From NCBI GenBank assembly GCA_913041535.1, contig CAJWJK010000006.1:1-64000 (forward strand): DNA of 64,000 nucleotides, given 5' to 3'. The stretch is from an uncultured Alphaproteobacteria bacterium (GTDB lineage Bacteria > Pseudomonadota > Alphaproteobacteria > VGEJ01). A program made the position numbers and the translations under genes. Under the pieces are notes generated by a model. That model worked only from the letters and a program-made list of their open reading frames with translations, did not search any database and was not told the origin of the DNA. Positions 1 to 9,491 of the stretch are shown piece after piece; position 1 is the stretch's first letter, and every line of letters begins with the position of its first letter.

Positions 1-33
1 AGTCTTCGTGGTGTGTTCATCTAATTTAGCCAT
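1..33 (-). CDS. Start of a minus-strand gene cut by the window edge, product unknown
   Basis: An ATG on the minus strand at 33-31 opens a frame that stays open for eleven codons to the window edge and reads MAKLDEHTTKT. A purine-rich Shine-Dalgarno-like stretch (GGAAGGAAG, 49-41) lies seven bases upstream, and this is the main support for a real start. Too little protein is visible to assign a family. In many alphaproteobacteria mltG lies just before yicC; here the gene before yicC points the other way and does not read as MltG, which is found at 59973-60974 instead. Confidence 0.4.
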   Translation of the reverse strand, partial: MAKLDEHTTKT

Positions 34-347
34 CTTTCTGCTTCCTTCCCCCAAACGGGTTGAGAACGACCAAGCATCTTGCACTTTACCTCTAGCCTAT
101 CAGCGTCCGATCGTCCACCCGCTGTCGTTAACGCATGTGGTTTTGTAGCATTTTTGCAGTAAAGGCTCAATTCTCTAGAGAAGTAAGGCAAGGTATATTA
201 CTTTACAAATAAGCACGCGGCGATTCATCGTAACGAGAGACAGATAGAATATGGTTAGATATTAAATAGTGTGTACTTGTTGGTAATGTTAGTGACCCAT
301 ATAGTATTTAGTGTGTTGAAAACCCCAATCAATAAAGGGCTTTACTG
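34..347. other. Intergenic region between the edge gene and yicC
   Basis: This stretch lies between a divergent minus-strand start at 33 and yicC. I see no open frame with a ribosome-binding site and no tRNA-like clover leaf. It holds a perfect 12-base palindrome, TTCTCTAGAGAA, at 171-182, and a shorter one, CGTTAACG, near 126-133. Either could be an operator or chance. Promoters for both flanking genes should lie here, but I could not pick one convincingly. Confidence 0.5.
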
Positions 348-1229
348 TTGCCTATAGCCAGCATGACGGGGTTTGCCCGTACAGAAGGGGGCGTCGGAGA
401 GGAGCGCTGGAGTTGGGAGCTCAAGAGCGTTAATGGTCGTGGTCTTGATCTTAGATTTCGCATGCCCCCACAGTTTGATTCGGTTGAGGTTATTGCTCGG
501 CAAGCTATTACGAGGCGTTTTAGTAGAGGCTCCATCACCATAAGATTGAACTTTTCCTCAGGCGTGCAAGGTCCTCACTTAAAAGTTAATCGTGACGTAT
601 TGGATCAGTTGCTTGATCTATCTCAAGCATTGAGTATGGATCGGATAAAACCGCCTCGCATTGATGCTCTTTTGGCAATTAAAGGTGTCGTAGAGGTTGT
701 TGAATTTGAACAGGAGGGGTCACGTGATGAAACGGATAGGGCTGTCCTTAAAGGCTTTGATGAGGCGTTAGATTTGCTTGAGACGTCGCGCGAGCAGGAG
801 GGTTCGCGGTTATTGGATAGACTTTCCGAACACCTTAACGAGATAGATAATCTTACGAGTAGAATCCGTTCTTCTGACTCTGCACGGCCCGACGCATTAA
901 AAGATAGACTCAATCGATATCTAGCAGGTCTGAGTGATATAGTGTTACCTATACCTGAAGAGAGAATTGCCCAGGAAGTAGCTCTGTTGTTGGTAAAAAC
1001 AGATGTTAATGAGGAGCTAGATCGGCTATCAGTGCACATCCAACAGGCTCGTCAATTATTGGTTGATAACGGTCCTGTCGGTCGCAAATTTGACTTTCTT
1101 TCTCAAGAGTTTAATCGGGAGGCCAATACGCTATGTGCTAAGGTTTCAGATATGCAGAATAAAAGAATAGGTCTCGAGCTTAAAACAATAATCGACCGTT
1201 TGCGGGAGCACGTTCAAAATGTCGAGTGA
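348..1229 (+). CDS. yicC: YicC family endoribonuclease
   Basis: YicC/YloC proteins are endoribonucleases of about 290 residues; the E. coli member takes part in small-RNA turnover. This one has 293 residues. The N-terminus carries the family signature SMTGFAR (residues 5-11), and the C-terminus ends with the DUF1732-type helical segment (SDMQNKRIGLELKTIIDRLR, near 266-285). The start is TTG at 348, giving MPIASMTGFAR, which matches the usual N-terminus; AAAGGG eight bases upstream supports it. An ATG at 363 would remove the first five residues. It overlaps gmk by 11 bases, so the two are co-transcribed, as in most alphaproteobacteria. The family call is firm; the RNA substrate here is not known. 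Confidence 0.93.
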   Translation: MPIASMTGFARTEGGVGEERWSWELKSVNGRGLDLRFRMPPQFDSVEVIARQAITRRFSRGSITIRLNFSSGVQGPHLKVNRDVLDQLLDLSQALSMDRIKPPRIDALLAIKGVVEVVEFEQEGSRDETDRAVLKGFDEALDLLETSREQEGSRLLDRLSEHLNEIDNLTSRIRSSDSARPDALKDRLNRYLAGLSDIVLPIPEERIAQEVALLLVKTDVNEELDRLSVHIQQARQLLVDNGPVGRKFDFLSQEFNREANTLCAKVSDMQNKRIGLELKTIIDRLREHVQNVE

Positions 1230-1878
1230 GAAACAATTTGGCCGAGGAGCACGTATTTTGAGGCGTGGCCTGATGTTGGTTCTGTCCTCCCCATCCGGAG
1301 CTGGCAAAACGACAGTCTCACGACGATTGCTTCAAAATGATGATAACTTGACAATGTCTATATCGGTTACAACTCGCAGACGGCGGCCAGGTGAGGTGGA
1401 TGGTGTGGATTATATATTTGTTGATAACGCTGAATTTAGCCGTATGCTCAACCAAAAAGAACTTCTTGAACATGCAAAAGTATTTGACAACTACTATGGC
1501 ACGCCAATTCGTCGTGTTGAAGAAGCTCTTTCCGCTGGTTTGGATGTTTTATTTGATATTGATTGGCAGGGCACGCAACAAGTTGCTCAGGCAGCGAGGG
1601 GCGACGTTGCTAGTATAGTAATTCTTCCTCCGTCTACTAGGGAACTTGAAAGGCGCCTCACTCGTAGAGCGCAGGACAGTGCTGAAGTTGTGGCCCGTCG
1701 TATGTCGAAGGCGGCTGATGAGATGAGCCATTGGCGCGAATACGATTACATTGTCGTAAACGATGAAATTGATGATACCGTATCTCAAGTCACATCAATA
1801 CTGGCTGCTGAAAGGCTACGTCGTGATCGGCAGATTGGTCTCGTTGATTTTGTTGGGCATTTACGCCAAGGACATTAA
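1219..1878 (+). CDS. gmk: Guanylate kinase
   Basis: Guanylate kinase converts GMP and ATP to GDP and ADP in the cytoplasm, feeding GTP and dGTP synthesis. The protein has 219 residues, with a short N-terminal extension of about 16 residues before RRGLMLVLSSPSGAGKTT. The P-loop is SGAGKTT (residues 26-32). The GMP-binding region follows, with SVTTRRRRPGEVDGVDY (near 50-66). The start ATG lies inside the last codons of yicC, giving an 11-base overlap and likely translational coupling. The 3' end faces rsmA convergently across only 17 bases, with no obvious terminator hairpin between them. Confidence 0.97.
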   Translation: MSSEKQFGRGARILRRGLMLVLSSPSGAGKTTVSRRLLQNDDNLTMSISVTTRRRRPGEVDGVDYIFVDNAEFSRMLNQKELLEHAKVFDNYYGTPIRRVEEALSAGLDVLFDIDWQGTQQVAQAARGDVASIVILPPSTRELERRLTRRAQDSAEVVARRMSKAADEMSHWREYDYIVVNDEIDDTVSQVTSILAAERLRRDRQIGLVDFVGHLRQGH

Positions 1879-1895
1879 AGAGTCACTGATGACGA

Positions 1896-2747
1896 CTATA
1901 TTATACGTTCCCCGTAAGCGCGCGCTATTGCACAAAACTCTTCAATACTAAGGGCGTCTGGACGGTCAGTTGGGTTTACTCCTGCAATGTGCAACAAAGG
2001 CATTGGATCACTGTATAGGGCCTTTAGGCTGGTTCTTAGCATTTTTCTTCGTTGATTGAATGCTATCTTTACGACGAGTTCAAGGGTATCTGAATCTGCA
2101 GGGGCAAGTGGAACTCTTCGCGGTTTTAAAGATACAACTGAGGAGGTAATTCGAGGTTTTGGTTTAAATGCGCCGCTCGGAATATCAAAGTCATGATTTA
2201 CCATGCATTGCCATTGGCTCATTACTGACAAGCGGCCGTATGATGACGTTCCTGGTTTTGCGATTAAACGCATTGCCACCTCCTTCTGAAACATCAAAGT
2301 CATGCCTCTAAGTTGTGTGCTCAGCTTGAGCCACTTAAACAGTAAAGGGGTAGCAATGTTATATGGAAGGTTGGCAACAATATGTGTTGGTCTATCAATT
2401 ATACTATGCCAGTTAAATGACAATGCATCGCTGCATATTACACTGAGTCGACCAGGATAGGTGATCTCAAGTTGCCGTAGAGCGGGCAAAAAACGTCGGT
2501 CATATTCTATACAGGTGATGCGCTTAGCTCCTGCGTCCAGAAGCGCACGGGTCAATCCTCCAGGACCTGGACCTATTTCCAATACGTCGACTGTATCGAG
2601 GTTTCCGGCAGCAGTTGCTATTCTTGCTGCTATGTTGGGATCGAGTAGGTAATGTTGTCCAAGGTGTTTCTTTGGCCTAAGGTCAAATTGGCGTATTACT
2701 TCTGAAATCGGAGGCAGTTTTTTTCCTGATGCATCGTCAGATGACAT
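1896..2747 (-). CDS. rsmA: 16S rRNA (adenine1518-N6/adenine1519-N6)-dimethyltransferase RsmA (KsgA)
   Basis: RsmA dimethylates two adjacent adenines in the 3'-terminal helix of 16S rRNA during late 30S assembly, using S-adenosylmethionine. The 283-residue protein has the SAM-binding motif VLEIGPGPGGLT (55-66) and the catalytic motif NLPY (126-129) typical of adenine-N6 methyltransferases. The N-terminal KHLGQHYLLD (27-36) corresponds to the conserved LGQNFL segment, with His in place of Asn. It is the last gene of the lptF-lptG-lptD-surA-pdxA-rsmA run, nine bases after pdxA. The surA-pdxA-rsmA coupling is also known in enterobacteria. Confidence 0.96.
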   Translation of the reverse strand: MSSDDASGKKLPPISEVIRQFDLRPKKHLGQHYLLDPNIAARIATAAGNLDTVDVLEIGPGPGGLTRALLDAGAKRITCIEYDRRFLPALRQLEITYPGRLSVICSDALSFNWHSIIDRPTHIVANLPYNIATPLLFKWLKLSTQLRGMTLMFQKEVAMRLIAKPGTSSYGRLSVMSQWQCMVNHDFDIPSGAFKPKPRITSSVVSLKPRRVPLAPADSDTLELVVKIAFNQRRKMLRTSLKALYSDPMPLLHIAGVNPTDRPDALSIEEFCAIARAYGERII

Positions 2748-2756
2748 GGGTGCAGC

Positions 2757-3782
2757 CTAATTGTTTGTAATGCGCCTTTGGCGGGCCATCCTGCTAACAA
2801 GCCGAATCGAAGCAATAAAACTTGTCGGATTGGCAATCCCCAAACCTGCAATATCCAGTGCAGTTCCATGGTCGGGCGATGCTCTAATAATTGGCAAACC
2901 AAGTGTCACATTGACTCCATTGTGGAAGTCAATTGTTTTAAGAGGAATGAGTGCCTGGTCATGGTACATGCATATCGCAACATCGAATGTTTTGAGTGCG
3001 GATGGATGAAACATAGTATCGGCAGGGTGAGGTCCACTGACACGGTATGCTTTAGAGCGAAGTATATTCAGTGCGGGGCGGATTATATCAATCTCCTCCA
3101 TTCCCATCTGTCCATTTTCTCCCCCATGAGGGTTGAGGGCTGCAATAGAACCGCGGGGACATTCAACACCAAAGTCAGCTGTTAATGACGATAGAGCGGT
3201 AATAGCGCTGTCAACAATCTTCTTCGTAGTTAAATGTGCCAACGCTTGTGCTAAACTCATGTGCGCCGTGACTGGAACCACGCGTAAGCAAGGCGAAACT
3301 AGCATCATTACAGGGGGGTTAGAGCTTTTCGTTAAAGTTGATAGATATTCCGTATGTCCAGGATGGTTAAATCCTATTTCCTTTAGCATCGATTTTTGAA
3401 TTGGATTAGTTACTATGCCAGCAACATCACCCGATAAAGCTATCTTGACAGCATGTTCAATGGAGTGGAGAACTGCTTGTTCGTTTTTTACGTTTGGTTT
3501 GCCAAGGCAGGGTTCCTCGGCTAGGTCAAATATTGGCAGCACGGGTAGTGCGGTTGAGAAACATTCACCTGCATCGTGGACAGCTCTGATGATCTTAACT
3601 GGTACTGATATATCGAGCTGACGCATGATATACTGAAGGCGTTTTGGATCGTCTATTAGAAAAAATGGCGTAATATTTGTGGAATTAGTTTGTTGCCACG
3701 CGCGTATGGCTATCTCACCCCCAATGCCAGATGGCTCACCCATCGTTACTGCGATCGGAAGACTTCGCCCACTCCTTCTCAT
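2757..3782 (-). CDS. pdxA: 4-hydroxythreonine-4-phosphate dehydrogenase
   Basis: PdxA oxidises 4-phosphohydroxy-L-threonine in the DXP-dependent route to pyridoxal 5'-phosphate; it is a divalent-metal, NAD-dependent cytoplasmic enzyme. The 341 residues include GEPSGIG (15-21), NPI (126-128) and the metal-binding His residues in HPGHTEY (140-146), VTAHMSL (about 169-175) and MYHDQALIP (about 271-279). Its ATG overlaps the surA stop by four bases, which indicates translational coupling. Length and motifs match ordinary PdxA, and I see no truncation. Confidence 0.96.
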   Translation of the reverse strand: MRRSGRSLPIAVTMGEPSGIGGEIAIRAWQQTNSTNITPFFLIDDPKRLQYIMRQLDISVPVKIIRAVHDAGECFSTALPVLPIFDLAEEPCLGKPNVKNEQAVLHSIEHAVKIALSGDVAGIVTNPIQKSMLKEIGFNHPGHTEYLSTLTKSSNPPVMMLVSPCLRVVPVTAHMSLAQALAHLTTKKIVDSAITALSSLTADFGVECPRGSIAALNPHGGENGQMGMEEIDIIRPALNILRSKAYRVSGPHPADTMFHPSALKTFDVAICMYHDQALIPLKTIDFHNGVNVTLGLPIIRASPDHGTALDIAGLGIANPTSFIASIRLVSRMARQRRITNN

Positions 3783-5035
3783 AGACGGTTTTCGTCTAGA
3801 AATGCTGCACGTCGAAGATCTCGCATATATCTCCGAGCCATCACCATGAGTCGTTTCTGGCCGATACTATTGGCAATTTCCTCACGTTTTACTCTCTGGA
3901 CATCTAATTGTGATCTTTCACAGACATAAAAGATATGAATATTGCTACCCAACTGTACAGGTGAGCTAGCTTTTCCAACTTCAAGGACTTTCACCGCTTC
4001 CAAGACGGATTTGGGTAATTCGTCCATATTAAGCCAACCAAGATCGCCAGAACTCGGTGCTGCCCCAACTTCGCTTGCGATGCTTGATACTTTTTCACAT
4101 GGGGGACCGTGATTGAAGACAGTGGCAGCCATCTCTTGGATATATTCAATATTTGTTTGATTTGGTTGGTCAGAAAAAGCGTTAACAAGCTGCGCAAGCC
4201 TAACCTTTGTACTAGGCATCATGGAGGCAGTTCTCTGGTCCAAAATCTTAACGATATAAACACCACCGGCGGAGCGAATTGGAGTTGAAATGTCACCGAT
4301 TCGTAAATCTGCAATGGCGGAATCCAGTTCAGGAGCGAGTTGCCCTTGTTGAACCCAACCAATATCTCCTCCGTGCATTGCAGTTGACCCTTCAGAGAAT
4401 TGGCGTGCCAAAGGTTCAAAGGGTGCTCCAGAGCGAAGCTGATCTACTAGAGTGTGGGCGGTTTGCATAACGTCCTTTGATTCATCCGGGTTATCCATTG
4501 AAAGAAAGATCTCTGATAACTTTCTCTCTGACTTGCCTTTATTGGTTTCCATGCGCTTCATGGCATCATCAATTTCGTCATCACCTATAAATATCCTTGG
4601 CACTAGCCTCTGGGTAACGATTTTATCCCAAGCAATCTGAGCCTGTATCTCGTTAGCTATAACTGAACGATCTATACCTTCCTTCTTCAAAAAACCTTCC
4701 AGTCCAAGAGAACCCCAGATCGGCTTTAATGCGACGCTGTAGATAGCTTCTTCTATTTCATGTTCGCTTACGTAAACCCCTAATCTCTCTGCTTCTTGTA
4801 GCTTTAAACGCTCGTCGACTAATACTCGCAATACTCTGCGTCGCCAAAGGTTGCGGGTATCTCTATTGTCAGTAATTCTCGCATTGGCCATGAACAATCG
4901 TAAGCGTTGTTCGAGGTCAAGAGCAGAGATGGCTTCATCGTTCACAACAGCTACGATCCGTAACACGTCCTGCGCATTGGCAGCCGCCGAAGTTAGCAGT
5001 CCAACTGATACAACTATAAGAAATAAAGCCCTCAT
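3779..5035 (-). CDS. surA: Periplasmic chaperone / peptidyl-prolyl isomerase SurA
   Basis: SurA escorts unfolded outer-membrane proteins, including LptD, through the periplasm. The protein has 418 residues. Residues 1-21 form a signal peptide ending ANAQ. The N-terminal chaperone region follows (about 25-170, NDEAISALDLEQRL). Two parvulin-like domains follow, the first around 172-270 (RKLSEIFLSM to GGVYIVKILDQR) and the second around 277-370, which looks degenerate. The C-terminal helix ends MARRYMRDLRRAAFLDEN. The gene lies directly after lptD, its main known client, and overlaps pdxA by four bases. The 74-base gap before it has no clear promoter. Confidence 0.93.
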   Translation of the reverse strand: MRALFLIVVSVGLLTSAAANAQDVLRIVAVVNDEAISALDLEQRLRLFMANARITDNRDTRNLWRRRVLRVLVDERLKLQEAERLGVYVSEHEIEEAIYSVALKPIWGSLGLEGFLKKEGIDRSVIANEIQAQIAWDKIVTQRLVPRIFIGDDEIDDAMKRMETNKGKSERKLSEIFLSMDNPDESKDVMQTAHTLVDQLRSGAPFEPLARQFSEGSTAMHGGDIGWVQQGQLAPELDSAIADLRIGDISTPIRSAGGVYIVKILDQRTASMMPSTKVRLAQLVNAFSDQPNQTNIEYIQEMAATVFNHGPPCEKVSSIASEVGAAPSSGDLGWLNMDELPKSVLEAVKVLEVGKASSPVQLGSNIHIFYVCERSQLDVQRVKREEIANSIGQKRLMVMARRYMRDLRRAAFLDENRL

Positions 5036-5109
5036 AAATATCCTAATCGTTTCGAATCCATATTTGATCGTGTTATTTGATATCTGAAATTTGCAAGCCC
5101 TGATGAATA

Positions 5110-7269
5110 TTAACCGAGGTTCTTAAGGCGAATTTTGAAATTTATTGATGTTGAAGGAGAAATCTCTCGATCTGATGTAAAATCCCGTTCAAAACTAGAT
5201 GAAAATAGAAAACACTCATCTTCATAAGTCATCCCAAAGCCATAAGCGCGAGTTCCTCCTGTGCTACTAAGATCACGGCGCGTATCAGCGTCAAAAGCCC
5301 AGTAACGGGTCGCCTGGAGTTTGCTGCGAAAGTTTAGTTCCTCTCGGCTTGTTAGTTCGTCTGTCGTAAGCTCACGGGCGAGTGATACATAGTCCACATC
5401 AGTACGAAGAAAATCAGATCCCACCGAAAGTTTGATTTCGTTTCGCCGAATAGAGAAGGTATCTCGGTCTAATCGAAAGCGATTACTTGCATCAAGCCAT
5501 CTTGACGGAGCCCAGTAAATCCGCCCTACAAAATCGGACCTTTGGTCCTCGAGTCCCGTTTTATCAGCAAAGGTCGTGTCAGCTCGGGATCGAAGACTCT
5601 GTCCAAGAAGTGCAGTCGCGTAGCCACCATGGTTGTCAAATAAACCCATCTTTAGTCCAAAATTTAAACGTGGGCCACCTTCTACACGGTCTAGGCCAGC
5701 AAATCGATTGTGCTGCAAGATATTAGTATCGTCAAATTCAAACGAAACACTGTCCTCATTGGGAATGCTATCAGGATTGCCGCCGTGAGGACTCAATACG
5801 AGTGAAGCGATTGGTTCAACAACTTGCTGAAACTTATCTCCGTTACGCATAAATGGGTAGCGCCAATCAAGGGCAAACTGGGGGTAGAGCCGAGAAACAA
5901 CGCCATCGCTTAAATCGAGGGTTGGATCAAAGGGATCAGAAACATCGTTTGTTTCAAAAAGATCTCCTCTAAGTGACACATGTAAGGCATAAACATCCCC
6001 TCTATCTGAGAAATAGGGTAACCGCCAGCCAGCGCCGACAGAAATTCTTCTGCTATCAGTGCCGTCGCTTCGCTCAAGCACCAAAGCATTAGCATCAAAG
6101 GTATATTGACTACCTATCGTGTTGGGTTCTCCGACTAAAGTGTAGGATATTTCGGGTGCTATGAGAGGGGTGTCACCCGGGTCATCCGCAGCTCGGAGCC
6201 CTTGAAAAGCGTAAGCATTGATTCTTGCGTATGATCGATTATTAAAACTTTCTGCGAACAAGCTACTTGTTAGGGTGTCTGCACCGTCAATATCGAATTT
6301 ACGAAGATACGTATCATCTGTGCTGCGGTTTGCGGTGAATCCCCAGTTTGAAGAATCATTTACAGAGAACTTCCCGCTAGAGACGATGTGTCCGCGAAAT
6401 CTTTTGTTCTTTTTGGTGTTATTATCCGTAGCCTGACCATCATCCCATTTCGCACTACCTCCCATGGATAAACGCCCGGTTACGAATTTCTGTCGGTACA
6501 AACCACTAATTAATGCACCTTCCTTGGCAGTAAAGACTGGGCTAATGGTGACGTCACGGTCCTCCGCAATCGCAAAATGATATGGTGTCTCCACACGGAC
6601 TCCGAGTTGGGTAGTGGTACCATAGGTCGGAGATAAGAATCCGCTTCTCCTTTCAACACTGGGGTCTGGGTGCGAAAAGTAGGGGAGGTAGACGACAGGA
6701 AATCCAAAAAACTCAAGTAAGGCATCTTCATATTCCAGGATTTGTTTCTGCCCGTTATGTACAACGCGAACTGCTTTGATCTGCCAGAGAGGATATCTTC
6801 GAGTTTCGTTAGGGCATAGTTGGCATGATGAGAATACCGCCTTATTCATTACAGTGTACCCATCCACGTTGCGGTGGGCTTCGTTCGCTGCCAGTCGTGA
6901 TTTATCCGCTAAGAGAACACGGATACTTGATATAAAACCTTGTCGTAATCCCTCCGTGAGCTCAGCAGAGTCGGCGAATAGCACGTCACCATTAGGGTCA
7001 AGCACACTAATATTGCCGGATGCAAGCACAGTATCGGTGCGAAGGTTATACTGAACCTGATCCGCAATTAGAACGTGCTTACCTTGGATAATTTCAACTT
7101 GCCCGGTGGCTATAACAATTTGACTGTGTTGGTCGTACAGAACACTCTTAGCGTGGAGCTGAATAGGATTTCGTTGAAAATTCTCAAGCACCTTATCCTG
7201 GGAATGGGAGACACCAACAGATAGCAAAAAGAAGGAAATGCCGAAAAAAAATACATCTATGGTCCGCAT
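5110..7269 (-). CDS. lptD: LPS-assembly protein LptD
   Basis: LptD is the outer-membrane beta-barrel that inserts lipopolysaccharide into the outer leaflet, working with LptE. The 719-residue protein has an N-terminal signal peptide (1-23, ending SHSQ), then an OstA/LptA-like jellyroll (about 35-140: VLYDQHSQIVIATGQVEI, LIADQVQYNLRTDTVLASG), then a long barrel domain with alternating polar and aromatic residues to the C-terminus. FSSCQLCPNE (about 146-155) carries a cysteine pair of the kind used for inter-domain disulfides; a cysteine near the C-terminus (DECFLF) could be a partner. It lies six bases after lptG. No lptE is seen in the window. Confidence 0.95.
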   Translation of the reverse strand: MRTIDVFFFGISFFLLSVGVSHSQDKVLENFQRNPIQLHAKSVLYDQHSQIVIATGQVEIIQGKHVLIADQVQYNLRTDTVLASGNISVLDPNGDVLFADSAELTEGLRQGFISSIRVLLADKSRLAANEAHRNVDGYTVMNKAVFSSCQLCPNETRRYPLWQIKAVRVVHNGQKQILEYEDALLEFFGFPVVYLPYFSHPDPSVERRSGFLSPTYGTTTQLGVRVETPYHFAIAEDRDVTISPVFTAKEGALISGLYRQKFVTGRLSMGGSAKWDDGQATDNNTKKNKRFRGHIVSSGKFSVNDSSNWGFTANRSTDDTYLRKFDIDGADTLTSSLFAESFNNRSYARINAYAFQGLRAADDPGDTPLIAPEISYTLVGEPNTIGSQYTFDANALVLERSDGTDSRRISVGAGWRLPYFSDRGDVYALHVSLRGDLFETNDVSDPFDPTLDLSDGVVSRLYPQFALDWRYPFMRNGDKFQQVVEPIASLVLSPHGGNPDSIPNEDSVSFEFDDTNILQHNRFAGLDRVEGGPRLNFGLKMGLFDNHGGYATALLGQSLRSRADTTFADKTGLEDQRSDFVGRIYWAPSRWLDASNRFRLDRDTFSIRRNEIKLSVGSDFLRTDVDYVSLARELTTDELTSREELNFRSKLQATRYWAFDADTRRDLSSTGGTRAYGFGMTYEDECFLFSSSFERDFTSDREISPSTSINFKIRLKNLG

Positions 7270-7275
7270 TTTTCT

Positions 7276-8370
7276 TCAACCATCCTCTAAATGCAGAAGC
7301 ATGCCGAGGCCAAGAAGGGTGGTCACCCCAGCAGGCGCCCAAGCGGCAAGTATCACTGGAATGCCTCCTGATAATCCAAGGGCCAGAGATATGTCCGATA
7401 GCAAGTAAAGAACAAAACCTGCAAGTACTCCCCCAGCAATAATCTGTGCAGTGCTTCCGTATCTAGTTAGTCGCAGAGAAAATGTAGCTGCTATAAGTAC
7501 CATTGAACAAAGCAATAAAGGTCCAGACAATATTGCGTGCCAATGCAGACGGTGCCTTAGAGCTGAGAATCCGGTATCCTGCAGCATAGTGATAAATTCG
7601 GGTAATGCCCAGAAAGACATAGTTTCTGGCGATGCAAAGCTATCTTGGATCTGATGATGCGTAAGAGTGGTTTGCAGCATGTACGTTTCACGGTGCTCTG
7701 CAGTTTGCATTGGACCAGTAAGAACCGCGTTTTTAAGAAGCCAGTGCCCTTCTTTTAGTGTAGCTGTCTCAGAGTCTATCCGACCAATAAAACGATCAGG
7801 TCCTTCGAGTAGAAAGATAATAACGTTTTTAAGTTCAACACCTTGTTGGGAAACACCTTCTGCATGAATAACCGACTGACCGTTATCGTCTGCCTGTCGT
7901 AACCAGATACCTGAGTCAGAAACCTCTAGAAGGCTAGGTCTGCCTCTTAAATGTTTCGCTTCCATTTCTTCGTAGCTATAAACCATTGCAGAGGATAGAG
8001 GATTGAATACTGTTACAACCAGTATTCCCATTACGAAAGCTATGGCTGCAGCAGGCATAAGAAACTGCCACACAGAAACACCTGCTGCGCGAGCAACGAT
8101 CAACTCATTAGCTCTAGTTAAACGTGCAAAACTATACATGGCACCGAATAGTGTCGCGAATGGTAGAACTTTTTGAGCTTGAAGAGGCGCTTTAAGCAAT
8201 GCCATCTGCGCCAATATTCCAAACGTTACACTTTCGCGACCAGATGCTCGACGGTGTAATTCTACGATGTCGAAAAGAATAACTAGGCTCACCAACACCA
8301 ACAATACGCCGACAATACTGCCAAAGAAGCGTCGACTAAGGTACACCGTCAGAGTTTTGGATAGATTCAT
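7276..8370 (-). CDS. lptG: LPS export ABC transporter permease LptG
   Basis: LptG pairs with LptF to form the inner-membrane part of the LptB2FG transporter that extracts LPS and passes it to the periplasmic bridge. The 364 residues show the family layout: N-terminal membrane segments (about 15-35, 60-85 and 95-125), a periplasmic beta-jellyroll (about 130-265), and three C-terminal membrane segments (about 275-360). SRRFFGSIVGVLLVLVSLV and the cytoplasmic coupling segment RANELIVARAAGVS (about 85-98) are typical. The ATG directly follows the lptF stop codon, so the pair is translationally linked. Confidence 0.93.
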   Translation of the reverse strand: MNLSKTLTVYLSRRFFGSIVGVLLVLVSLVILFDIVELHRRASGRESVTFGILAQMALLKAPLQAQKVLPFATLFGAMYSFARLTRANELIVARAAGVSVWQFLMPAAAIAFVMGILVVTVFNPLSSAMVYSYEEMEAKHLRGRPSLLEVSDSGIWLRQADDNGQSVIHAEGVSQQGVELKNVIIFLLEGPDRFIGRIDSETATLKEGHWLLKNAVLTGPMQTAEHRETYMLQTTLTHHQIQDSFASPETMSFWALPEFITMLQDTGFSALRHRLHWHAILSGPLLLCSMVLIAATFSLRLTRYGSTAQIIAGGVLAGFVLYLLSDISLALGLSGGIPVILAAWAPAGVTTLLGLGMLLHLEDG

Positions 8371-9489
8371 TTACACCGCGCTAAGTGATCGTCGACGGTT
8401 TAGCCATTTAACTGGTCGGCCGGACACCACATAGAGACTCCCCCCACAACAGAGAAACAGGCTTAGATAAGCAAGAACAATCAACTGAGGCGTATCTACC
8501 GCCAGTTGTAGGGCAAATAATCCAGCAATTTGGAGGCCTATAGCAACTCCTATAGCAATTGATACACGGCGCCACTGGCCACGTCGATCATGTTCACCCG
8601 ACAAGATTGCAGCTACAGCAATTAAAGCGAAGGCAAAGCAGTAGAGAGGTATCAGGAGCCTGCGGTGTATTTCAATGTGCATTCTATGCGCATTATTGAG
8701 ATCATCAGTAGTTTGACCATGAACAATCAATTCATGCAAAAATCTTTCACTTGGCTCCAGCCATCTGTAATTTGACTGGCTGCTATACTGCCCAATATCA
8801 AGGGTATACTGGTCAAAGTATAACATTGACAGTTGTCGGCTTACCGCCCCTACTTCCTGGCGACTTCCACCGACAAGAACAAAGCGCGGTCCATTAAGTG
8901 TCTTTACCAGAGCTCCACGCTCGGCCATGTAGGTAATCGGTCGATTTGGGTTTCTATTGTCGTGAACTAAGATCCCATGAAGTTCGCCTCCACTTTTCCG
9001 CGCGCGGACATAAACTGTTAGATCTTCAATTAAGTTATTAAAAACTCCTTCCCTTATAGGAACTGAGGCATAATCGTGCCGAATTGAATATTGCATTCCT
9101 TTGAACGTCCGCATACCCGCAGGCATCAAATAAAGAGTTATAGCATATACAAACGTACAAACTATTAGAGCACAAAGTAATGCCGGTTTTGCAAGTGCAT
9201 AGGGGCTAATTCCCACGGCTCTCAATACCACCAGCTCGCTGTCCGCATTAAGTCGATGGTAAGTAAATATAATTGCGCAGAAGAGAGATAGGGGAAGTAT
9301 GTAAAATAGCGCGGTTGGTAATAGCAGCAGTGTGAGCTCCAAAAAGGTCCATGCAGAAAGACCCATGTTCACAATCATATCTATGAATCTTAGTCCATTT
9401 GTTAACCATACGACACCGGTTAACGTGACTGTAACCACCAGTAATGGCAAAGTCAGTTGGCGTAGAATGTATCTGGTTATACTAGTCAT
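8371..9489 (-). CDS. lptF: LPS export ABC transporter permease LptF
   Basis: LptF is the second permease of LptB2FG. The 372-residue protein has the same plan as LptG: N-terminal membrane helices (12-32, 50-80, 98-125), a periplasmic jellyroll (about 130-270) and C-terminal helices (about 275-360). The coupling helix DSELVVLRAVGISPYALAKP (about 82-101) corresponds to the LptG segment. It is the first gene of the six-gene minus-strand run. No Shine-Dalgarno sequence stands at the usual distance from the ATG; the only GAGG nearby lies in the loop of a perfect hairpin 20-25 bases upstream (see 9492-9522). Confidence 0.93.
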   Translation of the reverse strand: MTSITRYILRQLTLPLLVVTVTLTGVVWLTNGLRFIDMIVNMGLSAWTFLELTLLLLPTALFYILPLSLFCAIIFTYHRLNADSELVVLRAVGISPYALAKPALLCALIVCTFVYAITLYLMPAGMRTFKGMQYSIRHDYASVPIREGVFNNLIEDLTVYVRARKSGGELHGILVHDNRNPNRPITYMAERGALVKTLNGPRFVLVGGSRQEVGAVSRQLSMLYFDQYTLDIGQYSSQSNYRWLEPSERFLHELIVHGQTTDDLNNAHRMHIEIHRRLLIPLYCFAFALIAVAAILSGEHDRRGQWRRVSIAIGVAIGLQIAGLFALQLAVDTPQLIVLAYLSLFLCCGGSLYVVSGRPVKWLNRRRSLSAV

Positions 9490-9491
9490 GA